50,081 bases of DNA from an uncultured Novosphingobium sp. (GTDB lineage Bacteria; Pseudomonadota; Alphaproteobacteria; Sphingomonadales; Sphingomonadaceae), in contig CAMPIM010000010.1 in the NCBI GenBank assembly GCA_946886365.1, positions 1-50,081 on the forward strand. The letters are read 5' to 3'. A model generated the notes under the pieces. The model ran no database searches, had not been told where the DNA came from, and was given only the letters and a program-made list of their open reading frames with translations. This document shows, piece after piece, positions 25,843 to 33,791 of the stretch. Positions within the stretch are counted from its first letter, which is position 1, and every line of letters starts with the position of its first letter. The position numbers and the translations under genes were made by a program.

Positions 25843-27621
25843 TTGCGGGCGATCGAACAGTATCCCAATCTGGTGACCATGTTCTTTGCCCGCGCAAAGG
25901 AAATGGGCGACCTCCCCTTCCTTTGGCGCAAGACGGCTGGCGGCTGGCAATCGCTCAGCTGGACCGAGGTGGCGTTGCAGGTGGCAGGGCTCGCCGCCGC
26001 GCTTAAGGCGCAGGGGCTTAAGCCGGGCGACCCCGTCATGCTGGTGAGCGAGAACCGCCCCGAATTCTGCATCGCCGACCTTGCCATCATGGCGGCGGGA
26101 TGCGTGACGGTGCCGACCTACACCACCAACACCACGCGCGATCATCAGCATATCCTGACGGACAGCGGCGCCCGCGCGGTGATCGTGTCGACGGCCAAGC
26201 TGGCGCAGACGCTGATGCCCGCCGTATTGCGATCGCAGGCGAGCTTCATCATCGGAATGGAGTCGCTCCGGGGCGCGCAGGGCGATCTGTCCTGCCATCT
26301 GTGGGCCGACATGGTCGCGTCCCGCATCGCCGATCCCGACGCCTGCGCCGCCGAACAGACGGCCGGACGAGATGACCTCGCCTGCATCATCTACACGAGC
26401 GGCACAGGTGGTGCGCCACGCGGCGTCATGCAGCATCACGGCGCGATACTGTGCAATATCGAAGGCGCGGGTAGGCTGGTCGCGGAGGATTTCGGCTGGG
26501 GGGATGAAGTTTTCCTGTCCTTCCTGCCGCTCAGCCACGCCTATGAACATAGCGGCGGCCAGTTTCTGCCAATCATGCTGGGCGGGCAGATCTATTATGC
26601 GGAAGGGCTGGAAAAGCTCGCCAGCAACATAGAGGAAGCGCGCCCGACGATCATGGTCGTCGTGCCCCGCCTGTTCGAGGTGCTGCGCGCCCGGATCATC
26701 AAGTCGATCGAGAAGCAGGGCAAGTTCCCCGCCTGGCTGCTGGCGCAAGCGCTGCGGATCGCCGCGAAGGAGCAGAACGGTAACATATCGATCGCCGACC
26801 TGCCGATCAAGCTGCTGCTGAACCGGACGCTGAAGCCCAAGATCGCCAAGCGCTTTGGCGGGCGGATGAAGGCACTGGTATCGGGCGGCGCGCCGCTCAA
26901 TCCGGATGTCGGCCTGTTTTTCGACGCGATGGGGCTGACGCTGTTGCAGGGCTATGGTCAGACGGAGGCGGGGCCAGTGGTCAGCTGCAACCGGCCGCGC
27001 GCGGGTATCGCGATGGACACGGTCGGCCCGCCGCTTGATGGGGTTGAGGTCAGGATCGCCGAGGATGGCGAGATATTGGTGCGCGGCGAGCTGGTGATGC
27101 AGGGCTATTGGCGCAATGCCGCCGAAACCGAAAAGGCGCTGAAGGACGGCTGGCTGCACACCGGAGACATTGGCGAGATCGACGCCAAGGGGCGCATCCG
27201 CATCACCGATCGCAAGAAGGACCTGATCGTCAATGACAAGGGCGACAATGTGTCGCCGCAGAAGGTCGAAGGCATACTGACGCTACAGCCGGAGATCGGT
27301 CAGGCCATGGTCTATGGCGACCGACGGCCACATCTGGTCGGGTTGCTGGTGCCCGATGCAGAGTGGACACGCGAATGGGCGGCGGCGCACAGCGTTGATG
27401 CGGACGACGCCGCATCCAACGCCGCCTATCAGGCAGCATTAAGGGCGGCGGTCGATCGGGTGAACGAGGAATTGTCCGTCACCGAACGGGTCCGGCGCAT
27501 CATCCTGGCGGACGAACCCTTCACCATCGAAAATGGCGAGATGACGCCATCGATGAAGATACGCCGCCATGTCATCAAGGCGCGCTACCAGGAGCGGCTG
27601 GACGCGCTCTACAAGGGCTGA
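25843..27621 (+). CDS. Long-chain acyl-CoA synthetase (AMP-forming)
   Basis: Activates fatty acids to acyl-CoA through an acyl-adenylate. The 592 residues include the phosphate-binding loop IIYTSGTGGAPRGVM (about 183-196), GYGQTEAGPVVS, GWLHTGDIGEID and the catalytic-lysine region near the C-terminus. It matches the long-chain acyl-CoA synthetase branch (FadD15-like). In the P-loop the usual Lys is Arg (APRG). The start is a TTG at 25843 with AAGGAG ten bases upstream; no ATG lies near. It follows ruvB by 96 bases on the same strand and ends three bases before the stop of a convergent lipoprotein gene. Confidence 0.93.
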   Translation: MRAIEQYPNLVTMFFARAKEMGDLPFLWRKTAGGWQSLSWTEVALQVAGLAAALKAQGLKPGDPVMLVSENRPEFCIADLAIMAAGCVTVPTYTTNTTRDHQHILTDSGARAVIVSTAKLAQTLMPAVLRSQASFIIGMESLRGAQGDLSCHLWADMVASRIADPDACAAEQTAGRDDLACIIYTSGTGGAPRGVMQHHGAILCNIEGAGRLVAEDFGWGDEVFLSFLPLSHAYEHSGGQFLPIMLGGQIYYAEGLEKLASNIEEARPTIMVVVPRLFEVLRARIIKSIEKQGKFPAWLLAQALRIAAKEQNGNISIADLPIKLLLNRTLKPKIAKRFGGRMKALVSGGAPLNPDVGLFFDAMGLTLLQGYGQTEAGPVVSCNRPRAGIAMDTVGPPLDGVEVRIAEDGEILVRGELVMQGYWRNAAETEKALKDGWLHTGDIGEIDAKGRIRITDRKKDLIVNDKGDNVSPQKVEGILTLQPEIGQAMVYGDRRPHLVGLLVPDAEWTREWAAAHSVDADDAASNAAYQAALRAAVDRVNEELSVTERVRRIILADEPFTIENGEMTPSMKIRRHVIKARYQERLDALYKG

Positions 27622-27624
27622 CCT

Positions 27625-28026
27625 TCAGCGGCCGGGGGTGCGATAGGGCGTGAAAGACCCCAGCGCGCAACCGCCGGTGATCGACCCGGTGACCAGATCG
27701 GCGCTCCGCGCGAGATCGCCCCGGCAATATTGCGAACCTGTCGGCTTGATGATGAGGGTGTCGCCCCTCCCCAACCCGGTGCAACTGCCGATCAGGTCGT
27801 TGCGATAGATCAGCCGCCCACTCACCCGGTACAGCAACACGCTTTCGCTGACAGCGGTGAGGCTGGAGCCCGGATAGCGGCTCACGCAGTTGACTGGCTC
27901 GCCCGCGACCTTGCCTTCCAGTGCAGCCTCAAGCCGGGCCGCTTGCTTCTCCGTAAGGCGCGGCGGCTCGCTGCCGCCTGCGCACGCTGCCAGCATCAGT
28001 GGCACCAGACATATGGATGCACGCAT
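27625..28026 (-). CDS. Small lipoprotein of unknown function
   Basis: Protein of 133 residues. The ATG at 28026 has a perfect AGGAGG before it and gives a signal peptide ending in the lipobox LAAC, so the mature protein is lipid-anchored. The mature part begins with a charged helix (LTEKQAARLEAALEG) and contains four further cysteines (NCVSRY, GSCTGL, YCRGDL, GGCALG), which could form two disulfides in the periplasm. Similar small lipoproteins occur widely in sphingomonads, but I do not know a function. Confidence 0.8.
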   Translation of the reverse strand: MRASICLVPLMLAACAGGSEPPRLTEKQAARLEAALEGKVAGEPVNCVSRYPGSSLTAVSESVLLYRVSGRLIYRNDLIGSCTGLGRGDTLIIKPTGSQYCRGDLARSADLVTGSITGGCALGSFTPYRTPGR

Positions 28027-28083
28027 GGCAATCCTCCTGCACAACTCTCCATAAATGGAGACGTCGGCGTAACGCCTGAACCG

Positions 28084-28806
28084 TCAGGCGGTATCCTTCG
28101 CCGTGCGGCGGCGGGCGAGTTCGGTGGCATCGCTCGCGCGCATGAAGATATTGGTCGCGCGCTCCAGCCCTATGGTCGTGGGCACGGTGGCCTCGCCACG
28201 TGCGCGGGCGGCATCGACCTGCACCATGCGGTCGGCGAGTGCCTCATTGTTCGGCTCGATCGTCAGGCCAAAACGACCGTTCCCCTGCGTATATTCATGG
28301 GCGCAATAGACCATCGTGTCGTCCGGCAACGCCGCGAGCCGGGCCATGTTGACGAACATCTGATCCGCCGTCCCTTCAAACAACCGCCCGCAGCCCATGG
28401 CAAATAGCGTGTCGCCAACAAAGATAATGTGATCGGCGGCCAGATGATAGGCGATATGACCCGCCGTATGGGCGGGCACCTCCATCACTGTGGCAACATG
28501 ATCGCCGATTCGGACCTCATCCCCTTCCCCCACTTCGCGGTCGAGCGTGCCGATCTTGGCTGCCTCTGCGGTCGGCCCGGTGATCCGGCAGCCGGTCGCC
28601 GCCTTTATCGCCGCGTTGCCGCCCACATGATCGCCATGCCAATGCGTGTTCCAGATCTGGCTGATGGTCCAGCCGCGCTCGGCCGCCGCCGCCAGCACAG
28701 GGTCCGCCACCGCCGGGTCGACCACAACGGTCTCGCCACTGGCATCATCGTGCAGCAGCCAGACATAATTATCGGACAGCACCGGGATTCGGACAACGCT
28801 CAACAT
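28084..28806 (-). CDS. gloB: Hydroxyacylglutathione hydrolase (glyoxalase II)
   Basis: Metallo-beta-lactamase-fold enzyme that hydrolyses S-lactoylglutathione to lactate and glutathione. The 240 residues carry the dinuclear metal motif TH-W-H-G-D-H at 54-60, a further His in VPAHTAGH, the bridging Asp in FVGDTLF and the last His in YCAHEYT. The C-terminal helical domain (NIFMRASD) is that of GloB. The ATG at 28806 gives MLSVVRIPVLSDNYVW, the canonical start. It begins four bases after the gloA stop, so the two glyoxalases are one transcript. Confidence 0.96.
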   Translation of the reverse strand: MLSVVRIPVLSDNYVWLLHDDASGETVVVDPAVADPVLAAAAERGWTISQIWNTHWHGDHVGGNAAIKAATGCRITGPTAEAAKIGTLDREVGEGDEVRIGDHVATVMEVPAHTAGHIAYHLAADHIIFVGDTLFAMGCGRLFEGTADQMFVNMARLAALPDDTMVYCAHEYTQGNGRFGLTIEPNNEALADRMVQVDAARARGEATVPTTIGLERATNIFMRASDATELARRRTAKDTA

Positions 28807-28810
28807 GGGC

Positions 28811-29245
28811 TTACCAGACGCCGGTATTGGGCATCGACGCCCAAGGTTCGGCAGGATCAAGATATCCGTCCTGCAACAATTCTATCGAGATATTGTCAGG
28901 CGTGCGGACAAAGGCCATGTGACCGTCGCGCGGGGGGCGGTTGATGGGGATGCCCGCATCCATCAGCCGCTGGCACACGTCATAGATATTATCGACGCGA
29001 TAGGCGAGGTGGCCGAAATTCCGACCTTCGCCATAGCTTTCCGCTGGTCTGCCATCTTCCGGTGGCCAGTTGTAGGTCAGCTCCACCTGAGCATCCTCAT
29101 CCCCCGGCGCGGCGAGGAAAACGAGGGTGTAGCGTCCATTTTCATTGTCGAAGCGTTTCTGCTCCTCCAGCCCCAGTAGCTTGAAGAAGGCGACCGTGCG
29201 GTCAACGTCAGTCACGCGGATCATCGTATGCAGATATTTGGTCAA
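28811..29245 (-). CDS. gloA: Lactoylglutathione lyase (glyoxalase I)
   Basis: Isomerises the hemithioacetal of methylglyoxal and glutathione. All four metal ligands fall in their usual places in a 144-residue protein: H6 (YLHTMIRV), E55 (VELTYNW), H79 (FGHLAY) and E122 (ISIELLQ). The start is a TTG at 29245, supported by CGGAG eight bases upstream and by the family N-terminus (M)TKYLHTMIRV; an earlier in-frame TTG at 29275 would add ten unconserved residues. It is followed by gloB. Confidence 0.96.
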   Translation of the reverse strand: MTKYLHTMIRVTDVDRTVAFFKLLGLEEQKRFDNENGRYTLVFLAAPGDEDAQVELTYNWPPEDGRPAESYGEGRNFGHLAYRVDNIYDVCQRLMDAGIPINRPPRDGHMAFVRTPDNISIELLQDGYLDPAEPWASMPNTGVW

Positions 29246-29348
29246 GGGGTCGCTCCGTTCGTCGCTATCAAGCAACGGTTCATCTCGGCAATGGCAGGAA
29301 TGATCTCAAGATAGGGCGGCGCAGGCATGGATGAAAGAGGAGACGCGA

Positions 29349-30053
29349 ATGGCAAGCGAGTATCGCGACAAGGTGCTACTGGGCTGTGCCGGGTTGCTGG
29401 CGCTGGGGCTGGTCAGCGGCGGCTATCTGCTGGGTGACGGGCTGAAGCGCGCGAAGGCTGCGGACCGGTCGGTCACAGTGAGGGGCCTGGCCGAACGCAA
29501 TGTCACGGCCGACCTTGCGACCTGGTCGATCAGCTATGCTGCGACAGGTTTCGACCTGCCCGCCGTGCGCGCCGAGATCGACAATAATACGCGAGAACTG
29601 AAGGCCTATTTCACGAGCCTAGGCTTCAAGCCGGAGGCGCTGACGCCCACGGGCGCGGGCGTCAATCAATATATCAATAACGGCGTCAACACGATCACCA
29701 TCACACAGCGCATGTTGTTGCGCACGACCGACATCGCCCGCGCTCAGCGAGCAGTCGCGCAGCAGTTCGATCTGGTCCGTCGGGGCGTCACGCTGCAGGA
29801 GGGTTCCGGCATGCGCTATAGCTTCACAAAGCTCAACGACGTCAAGCCACCGATGGTGGCCGCCGCGACCCGCGATGCCCGCGCCGCAGCCGAGCAATTC
29901 GCGCGCGACAGCGGGGCAAGCGTCGGCGGCATCAAGAGCGCCACCCAGGGCTATTTTTCCATCGACCCGCGCGATGGAGAGGCGGACGGATCGAGCGACA
30001 CGCCCTACAAAAAGGTCCGCGTCGTCACGACCGTCGACTTCTACCTTAAATAG
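29349..30053 (+). CDS. SIMPL-domain (DUF541) periplasmic protein
   Basis: Protein of 234 residues. One hydrophobic segment near the N-terminus (LLGCAGLLALGLVSGGYLL) is a signal anchor, followed by a SIMPL/DUF541 domain with the typical opening RSVTVRGLAERNVTADLATWSISY and the later CASS-like repeat region. Family members are periplasmic or outer-membrane associated and some affect oxidative stress resistance or signalling; no precise activity is known. AGGAG eight bases upstream supports the ATG at 29349. It is divergent from gloA and convergent with the TPR gene. Confidence 0.88.
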   Translation: MASEYRDKVLLGCAGLLALGLVSGGYLLGDGLKRAKAADRSVTVRGLAERNVTADLATWSISYAATGFDLPAVRAEIDNNTRELKAYFTSLGFKPEALTPTGAGVNQYINNGVNTITITQRMLLRTTDIARAQRAVAQQFDLVRRGVTLQEGSGMRYSFTKLNDVKPPMVAAATRDARAAAEQFARDSGASVGGIKSATQGYFSIDPRDGEADGSSDTPYKKVRVVTTVDFYLK

Positions 30054-30059
30054 GCGGGT

Positions 30060-30890
30060 TCAGGCGGGCGGCAGCCGGGTGAGATTATCGGCGGCCGCCT
30101 TGCCCGCGGGCGATTGGGGCGCGAGCTTGACTGCTCTTTGCCAAGCCGATCGGGCGATGTCGGCATGATCGGTCAGGACAGCGATATTACCCTCCTCCAA
30201 AGCCACCGATGCGTCATCGGGAGAAAGCTGCACCGCCCGCGCGATATGCGCCTGCGCCAGCTTCAACTCCCCCGCACGGCGGGCGAGCGTAGCTGAGAGC
30301 AGCCACGCCAGCGGGTCCTGCGGCACCTGCGCCAGAGCCACATCGAGCGAATCGCGCGCTTCCTTGACTTCGCCCAGCGAAACAAGGGCGCGGGCGCGAT
30401 CAAGATGCGTTTCCCCCTTTTCCACGCCATCGGGCAGGCCGCGCGCCAGTGCCGCGTCGAAGCTAGTGCGCGCCTTGGCGGGATCGCCCGCCGCCAGCGC
30501 GGCATTGCCGGCCTGCGCCCATAAGCGCGCGCTCTGCGCCATTTCACCGCTGCGCTCGGCCTCATCAGCAGCCTGCTCGAAAGACACGATCGCAGGCGCC
30601 CACCGCTCCGCACGGGCATAGGCGAAACCCATGCAATGGCGCGCGTAGAAGCTGCCCCCTTCCAGCCGCCATTTCTGCGCGAAAGCGACGCCCTGCTCCG
30701 GCGATTGAAGCGCCTCGTCGAGACAGGCCTTGAAAGGCTTGGCATATTTTTCCGGAACGGGAATGCGACCGTCAGCAGCGGGGCTTGGTGCGGGCGCCTG
30801 CGCCTCCTTCTTGGGCCGGTTCATCACCGCCTCAATTTCCGGATCATAGGCTTGCGGCGTCAAAAGCAGCAACGGAAGGAAAAAGCTCAT
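30060..30890 (-). CDS. TPR-repeat protein, exported
   Basis: Protein of 276 residues. MSFFLPLLLLTPQA is a short signal sequence, then a Pro/Ala linker, then about five tetratricopeptide-like helix pairs (for example RLWAQAGNAALAAGDPAKAR and LAWLLSATLARRAGELKLAQ). These make protein-protein contacts; the partner is unknown. Its ATG overlaps the stop of the alpha/beta hydrolase gene by four bases (ATGA), which suggests linked expression. Confidence 0.82.
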   Translation of the reverse strand: MSFFLPLLLLTPQAYDPEIEAVMNRPKKEAQAPAPSPAADGRIPVPEKYAKPFKACLDEALQSPEQGVAFAQKWRLEGGSFYARHCMGFAYARAERWAPAIVSFEQAADEAERSGEMAQSARLWAQAGNAALAAGDPAKARTSFDAALARGLPDGVEKGETHLDRARALVSLGEVKEARDSLDVALAQVPQDPLAWLLSATLARRAGELKLAQAHIARAVQLSPDDASVALEEGNIAVLTDHADIARSAWQRAVKLAPQSPAGKAAADNLTRLPPA

Positions 30891-31687
30891 CGAAGATTGT
30901 CCAAAAGACTGCCGAGAGTGTGGATCAGCAATGCAATGTCGCCATCGCGCGACAGGCGGTGGTCGCCATCCTTAATCAGCAGCGTCTGCACGTCATATGA
31001 ATGCAGGCGCTGGGCCAGCCGCAGCGCGGTCTGCCAAGGGACGTCGCGGTCCTCCTGCCCTTGAATCAGCCGCACAGGGCAATCGATGGCGACAGGACCG
31101 TTCAGCAAGCGAAGCGCCTGCCCCGACTGCCAGAAGGCAAGCGTCGTCACCAGCGGCTGATCGCCATAGGGCGTGGGTTCGGTCAGCCGCCCCTGGGTGG
31201 CCAGCAAAGCCTTGTCTGCGTCTCTAAAGCCCCATTCGGTGAAATCCGGCGCGGCCGCGATGCCGACCAGCCCGACAACGCGGTCAGGGCGAGCCAGCGC
31301 GATGAGCAGGGCAATCCAGCCGCCCATGGACGACCCCACCAGCAGCAACGGCCCGTCCGTCAGGGCATCGATCAACAGCAGCGCATCGTCGCGCCAGCTG
31401 GCGAGCGTGCCATCCTCAAAGCGGCCTTCGCTGACGCCGTTGCCGCCATAGTCGAGCCGCAGCATCGCCCTTCCCGCCTCCGCCGCCCAAGCGTCGATCG
31501 CCACCGCCTTGCCGCCCTCCATGTCGGACATGTAGCCAGGCAGAAAGACGATCGTCGGCCCGGCACCCCCGCGATGCCGGTAGGCGAGCCGGACCCCATC
31601 GGGACGAGCGAACAGCGCGAGCGGCGCGGCTTGGAAGGGGGCTATCGGCTGTCTCCACTGGCGATCAATGCGTCCTGCCTGATGCAA
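30887..31687 (-). CDS. Alpha/beta-hydrolase
   Basis: Serine hydrolase of about 266 residues. The oxyanion strand is TIVFLPGYMSDM, the nucleophile elbow is VGSSMGGW, and the catalytic His lies in KDGDHRLS. An Asp in GQEDRDVPW is the likely acid. Substrate is unknown. The start is uncertain: no ATG or GTG occurs in frame between the first conserved strand and the tRNA gene. The TTG at 31687 is the best candidate but lacks a clear ribosome binding site. The frame stays open through the tRNA to 31996; that extension is not credible. It is followed, with a 4-base overlap, by the TPR gene. Confidence 0.85.
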   Translation of the reverse strand: MHQAGRIDRQWRQPIAPFQAAPLALFARPDGVRLAYRHRGGAGPTIVFLPGYMSDMEGGKAVAIDAWAAEAGRAMLRLDYGGNGVSEGRFEDGTLASWRDDALLLIDALTDGPLLLVGSSMGGWIALLIALARPDRVVGLVGIAAAPDFTEWGFRDADKALLATQGRLTEPTPYGDQPLVTTLAFWQSGQALRLLNGPVAIDCPVRLIQGQEDRDVPWQTALRLAQRLHSYDVQTLLIKDGDHRLSRDGDIALLIHTLGSLLDNLR

Positions 31688-31742
31688 TAGACGCTGACGC
31701 GCAGAAAACCAGAAAGGAAGAAAAATAATGCCCGTCGCGGAA

Positions 31743-31771
31743 TTGACAGTGTGAGGACCAACGGCTAATCG
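31743..31771 (+). promoter_or_regulatory. Predicted promoter of tRNA-Leu
   Basis: TTGACA at 31743-31748, a 17-base spacer and TAATCG at 31766-31771 place transcription start near 31778, ten bases before the tRNA. The stretch after the -10 is GC-rich, as in growth-rate-controlled stable RNA promoters. Confidence 0.65.
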
Positions 31772-31787
31772 CGCCGTCCTACCCCGT

Positions 31788-31874
31788 GCCCAGATGGCGG
31801 AATTGGTAGACGCACCAGCTTCAGGTGCTGGCGATCGCAAGGTCGTGGAGGTTCGAGTCCTCTTCTGGGCACCA
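31788..31874 (+). tRNA. tRNA-Leu (anticodon CAG), CCA encoded
   Basis: The acceptor stem GCCCAGA (31788-31794) pairs with TCTGGGC (31864-31870), followed by discriminator A and an encoded CCA. The anticodon stem CCAGC/GCTGG encloses the loop TTCAGGT, giving anticodon CAG, which reads CUG, the main Leu codon of such a GC-rich genome. A long variable arm (GATCGCAAGGTC) marks it as type II, as expected for leucine, and TTCGAGT is the T-loop. The 3' half is the attachment site used by the adjacent integrase. Confidence 0.97.
31847..31874 (+). other. Probable attL (tRNA-Leu 3' end)
   Basis: A P4-type integrase gene starts 178 bases beyond the tRNA 3' end, the classical layout for elements recombining into the T-arm/acceptor part of a tRNA. 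The exact core cannot be fixed because I see no second copy of this segment up to 50081; the right end must lie outside the window. Confidence 0.6.
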
Positions 31875-31883
31875 ACGGCTTTT

Positions 31884-31972
31884 CCGGCAACGTCCGGGGA
31901 CGTCCAGCAAGTGACTGGTTTCCAAGAATTTTTAGGCGGAAAATCACCGGCAACCGTCCGGGACCGTCCAGC
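31884..31972. repeat. Two 25-bp direct repeats between attL and int
   Basis: Copy 1 at 31884-31908 and copy 2 at 31947-31972 both begin CCGGCAA and end GTCCAGC, and share CGTCCGGG in the middle. They are 63 bases apart (about six helical turns). Each contains a second GTCC, giving internal repetition. Position and spacing fit arm-type integrase or excisionase binding sites. Confidence 0.55.
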
Positions 31973-31988
31973 GGAATCCAGCGACAGC

Positions 31989-32051
31989 AGCAACAATTTG
32001 TTGCTCTTATCGTTGCTCCTGCCCGGTTCCCGGCAAAGCTGGGAGCAACAA
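31989..32051. promoter_or_regulatory. Four AGCAAC motifs forming two inverted repeats in the int leader
   Basis: AGCAACAA (31989-31996) and TTGTTGCT (31998-32005) form a near-perfect palindrome around one base. GTTGCTCC (32012-32019) pairs with GGAGCAAC (32042-32049), and between them CCGG-TTC-CCGG can form an inner stem. The right arm contains the GGAG ribosome binding site of int, so in RNA the second hairpin would mask it. As DNA, the four copies look like operator half-sites. Confidence 0.5.
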
Positions 32052-32052
32052 G

Positions 32053-33348
32053 GTGCTTACTCACATCCAGATCGCCGCGGCCAAGCCCGCAGCAAAGCCA
32101 TACACCCTCGCCGACGCTGACGGACTGTTGCTGACAGTCCAGCCGAACGGCTCGAAACTCTGGCGTTTTCGCTATCGCTACCTCGGCCGGCAAAAAGCCC
32201 TGCACATCGGACGGTGGCCCGATGTGTCGTTGGCCGATGCCCGTGCCCGGCGCGACGAGGCTCGCAAGCAAGTCGCCGCCGGTAACGATCCAGCGCAGTT
32301 GAAGCTCGCCGAACGCAAGGCGGCGAAGATTGCGGCCGCCAACACGCTTCGCGCGGTCGGCGACGAATGGTATCAAAAGTGCGTCGATGAGGCGCTGGCG
32401 CCCATCACGCTGCGCAAGATCCGCTGGCTGCTCGACATCGCCAATCAGACGCTCGGGGCTACGCCGGTAACGGAGATCACGCCGCCCGACTGCATCACGG
32501 TGCTGCGCAAGCTGGAGGGGACCGGCCGGCGCGAGAGCGCGCGCCGTTTGAGAAGTGTGCTGTCACGCGTCTTCCGCTATGCGATCCACACCGGCCGCAT
32601 GACCAGCAATCCTGCGGGCGAGCTGCGCGGCGCGATCGCGTCGCCGATCGTCACGCACATCGCCGCGATCACGAAAGCGCCCGCGGCAGGCGCGCTCATG
32701 CGCAGCATCGATGGCTACGAAGGCCACGCCGTCACGGTCTTCGCCTTGCGCCTCAGCCCCCACGTCTTCGTCAGGCCCGGCGAGTTGCGCCGCTGGGAAT
32801 GGGAAGAGATCAACTGGGAGAAGGCGTATTGGGACATCCCGCCCGAAAAGATGAAGCGGCGCATTCCCCTGCGCGTTCCCCTGTCCCGTCAGGTCCAGGC
32901 GATGATCCTCGAGCTGTGGGAGATCACTGGGGGCGGCAAATACCTGTTTCCGTCGTTCCGCACGCCAACCCGGTCGATGTCGGAAAACACGATCAATGCC
33001 GCGCTTCGCTCGCTCGGTTATGGCCCCGATCAAATGACTGCGCACGGTTTCCGGTCGATGGCCGACACTTTGCTCAATGAAAGCGGGCTATTCCTGCCCG
33101 ATGCGATCGAACGACAGCTCGCCCATCAGGACAAAAATGCCGTTCGCCGCATCTATGCTCGCGGCGAGTTCTGGAGTGAACGCGTCCGCATGATGCAATT
33201 TTGGTCCGACCATCTCGATGAGCTTAAGGAGAAGGTGGAAGCGCCGGAAATGAAGGTCAATGCGCGGAGCAGCGGCCGTCCGACGTTCGGGATGCAGGTT
33301 GCCGCTTCGCACAACGCTCCGCTCGCGCTCGCATCGGCAAGCGGTTAG
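32053..33348 (+). CDS. int: P4-type tyrosine integrase
   Basis: Site-specific recombinase of 431 residues that inserts and excises the ICE at tRNA-Leu. The N-terminal DUF4102-type arm-binding domain shows YTLADADGLLLTV, KLWRFRYRY and HIGRWPDVSLADAR. The core-binding domain spans about 100-195. The catalytic domain has R241 (VRPGELR), H331-x2-R334 (HGFRSMA), H358 (QLAHQ) and the nucleophile Y368 (RRIYARGEFW), so all usual residues are present. GTG start at 32053 with GGAG eight bases upstream. The C-terminal ~40 residues beyond the catalytic Tyr are low complexity. Its 3' end overlaps the convergent AlpA-like gene by four bases. Confidence 0.95.
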   Translation: MLTHIQIAAAKPAAKPYTLADADGLLLTVQPNGSKLWRFRYRYLGRQKALHIGRWPDVSLADARARRDEARKQVAAGNDPAQLKLAERKAAKIAAANTLRAVGDEWYQKCVDEALAPITLRKIRWLLDIANQTLGATPVTEITPPDCITVLRKLEGTGRRESARRLRSVLSRVFRYAIHTGRMTSNPAGELRGAIASPIVTHIAAITKAPAAGALMRSIDGYEGHAVTVFALRLSPHVFVRPGELRRWEWEEINWEKAYWDIPPEKMKRRIPLRVPLSRQVQAMILELWEITGGGKYLFPSFRTPTRSMSENTINAALRSLGYGPDQMTAHGFRSMADTLLNESGLFLPDAIERQLAHQDKNAVRRIYARGEFWSERVRMMQFWSDHLDELKEKVEAPEMKVNARSSGRPTFGMQVAASHNAPLALASASG

Positions 33349-33581
33349 GCCGACGCGGCGTCGGCGACAAAGCGCTTGAGGTCGGCGAAGGAGATCAGGG
33401 TCGAGCGCCCTATCTTCTTCGCCGGCAGGTCGCCCGACTGGATCAGCTCATAAATCCGCGACCGGCTCAGGCCGGTGAGTTTGACCGCCGTGGCGACGCG
33501 AACGGTCAATGGCTCGAGGATCGGGCCATCGTCCGCTGCCAATGCCGGAACCGGAGGCGGTGGATATGAGCCGCGGATCAT
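33345..33581 (-). CDS. AlpA/excisionase-like helix-turn-helix protein
   Basis: DNA-binding protein of 78 residues. Residues 27-66 form an HTH_17/MerR-like unit (RVATAVKLTGLSRSRIYELI, then GDLPAKKIGRSTLISFADL) typical of AlpA and Xis-like regulators; the first 22 residues are Pro-rich. It is likely to be the recombination directionality factor or an activator of int, by position and fold. The start forms ATGA with the DUF2274 stop, so it is translated from the end of the trb operon, and its stop overlaps the int stop. Confidence 0.85.
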   Translation of the reverse strand: MIRGSYPPPPVPALAADDGPILEPLTVRVATAVKLTGLSRSRIYELIQSGDLPAKKIGRSTLISFADLKRFVADAASA

Positions 33582-33790
33582 GTGGCGGTCCTGCGTGCGA
33601 AACCACGATCGCTGTCGATAAATGCCCGCAACATCGCCGGTATCAACTCGCTCACCGATTCATCGACGCTGTAGGTCCGCGAATAGGCTTGGGCATAATC
33701 GTCCAGCGCGCGCTTGAGATCCGGTGTCACGGTGATCGTCAGCTTCACCGGTGTACGATCCGGCAGTTTTCCGAGCTTGATTCCGGCCAT
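33578..33790 (-). CDS. DUF2274 family protein
   Basis: Small protein of 70 residues of the DUF2274 family, regularly found just after trbI in trb-type ICEs. It starts MAGIKLGKLPDRTPVKLTI and continues with an amphipathic segment (TPDLKRALDDYAQAY) resembling a ribbon-helix-helix protein: a beta strand with the TPVKLTITV pattern and two helices. It is therefore likely a DNA-binding regulator, although this has not been shown. It begins one base after the trbI stop and overlaps the AlpA-like gene by four bases. Confidence 0.85.
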   Translation of the reverse strand: MAGIKLGKLPDRTPVKLTITVTPDLKRALDDYAQAYSRTYSVDESVSELIPAMLRAFIDSDRGFARRTAT

Positions 33791-33791
33791 G

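Noticed and set aside
31688..31996. N-terminal extension of the alpha/beta hydrolase to 31996
   Set aside because: It would translate through the tRNA-Leu gene and the ICE junction; residues there are unlike any hydrolase N-terminus.
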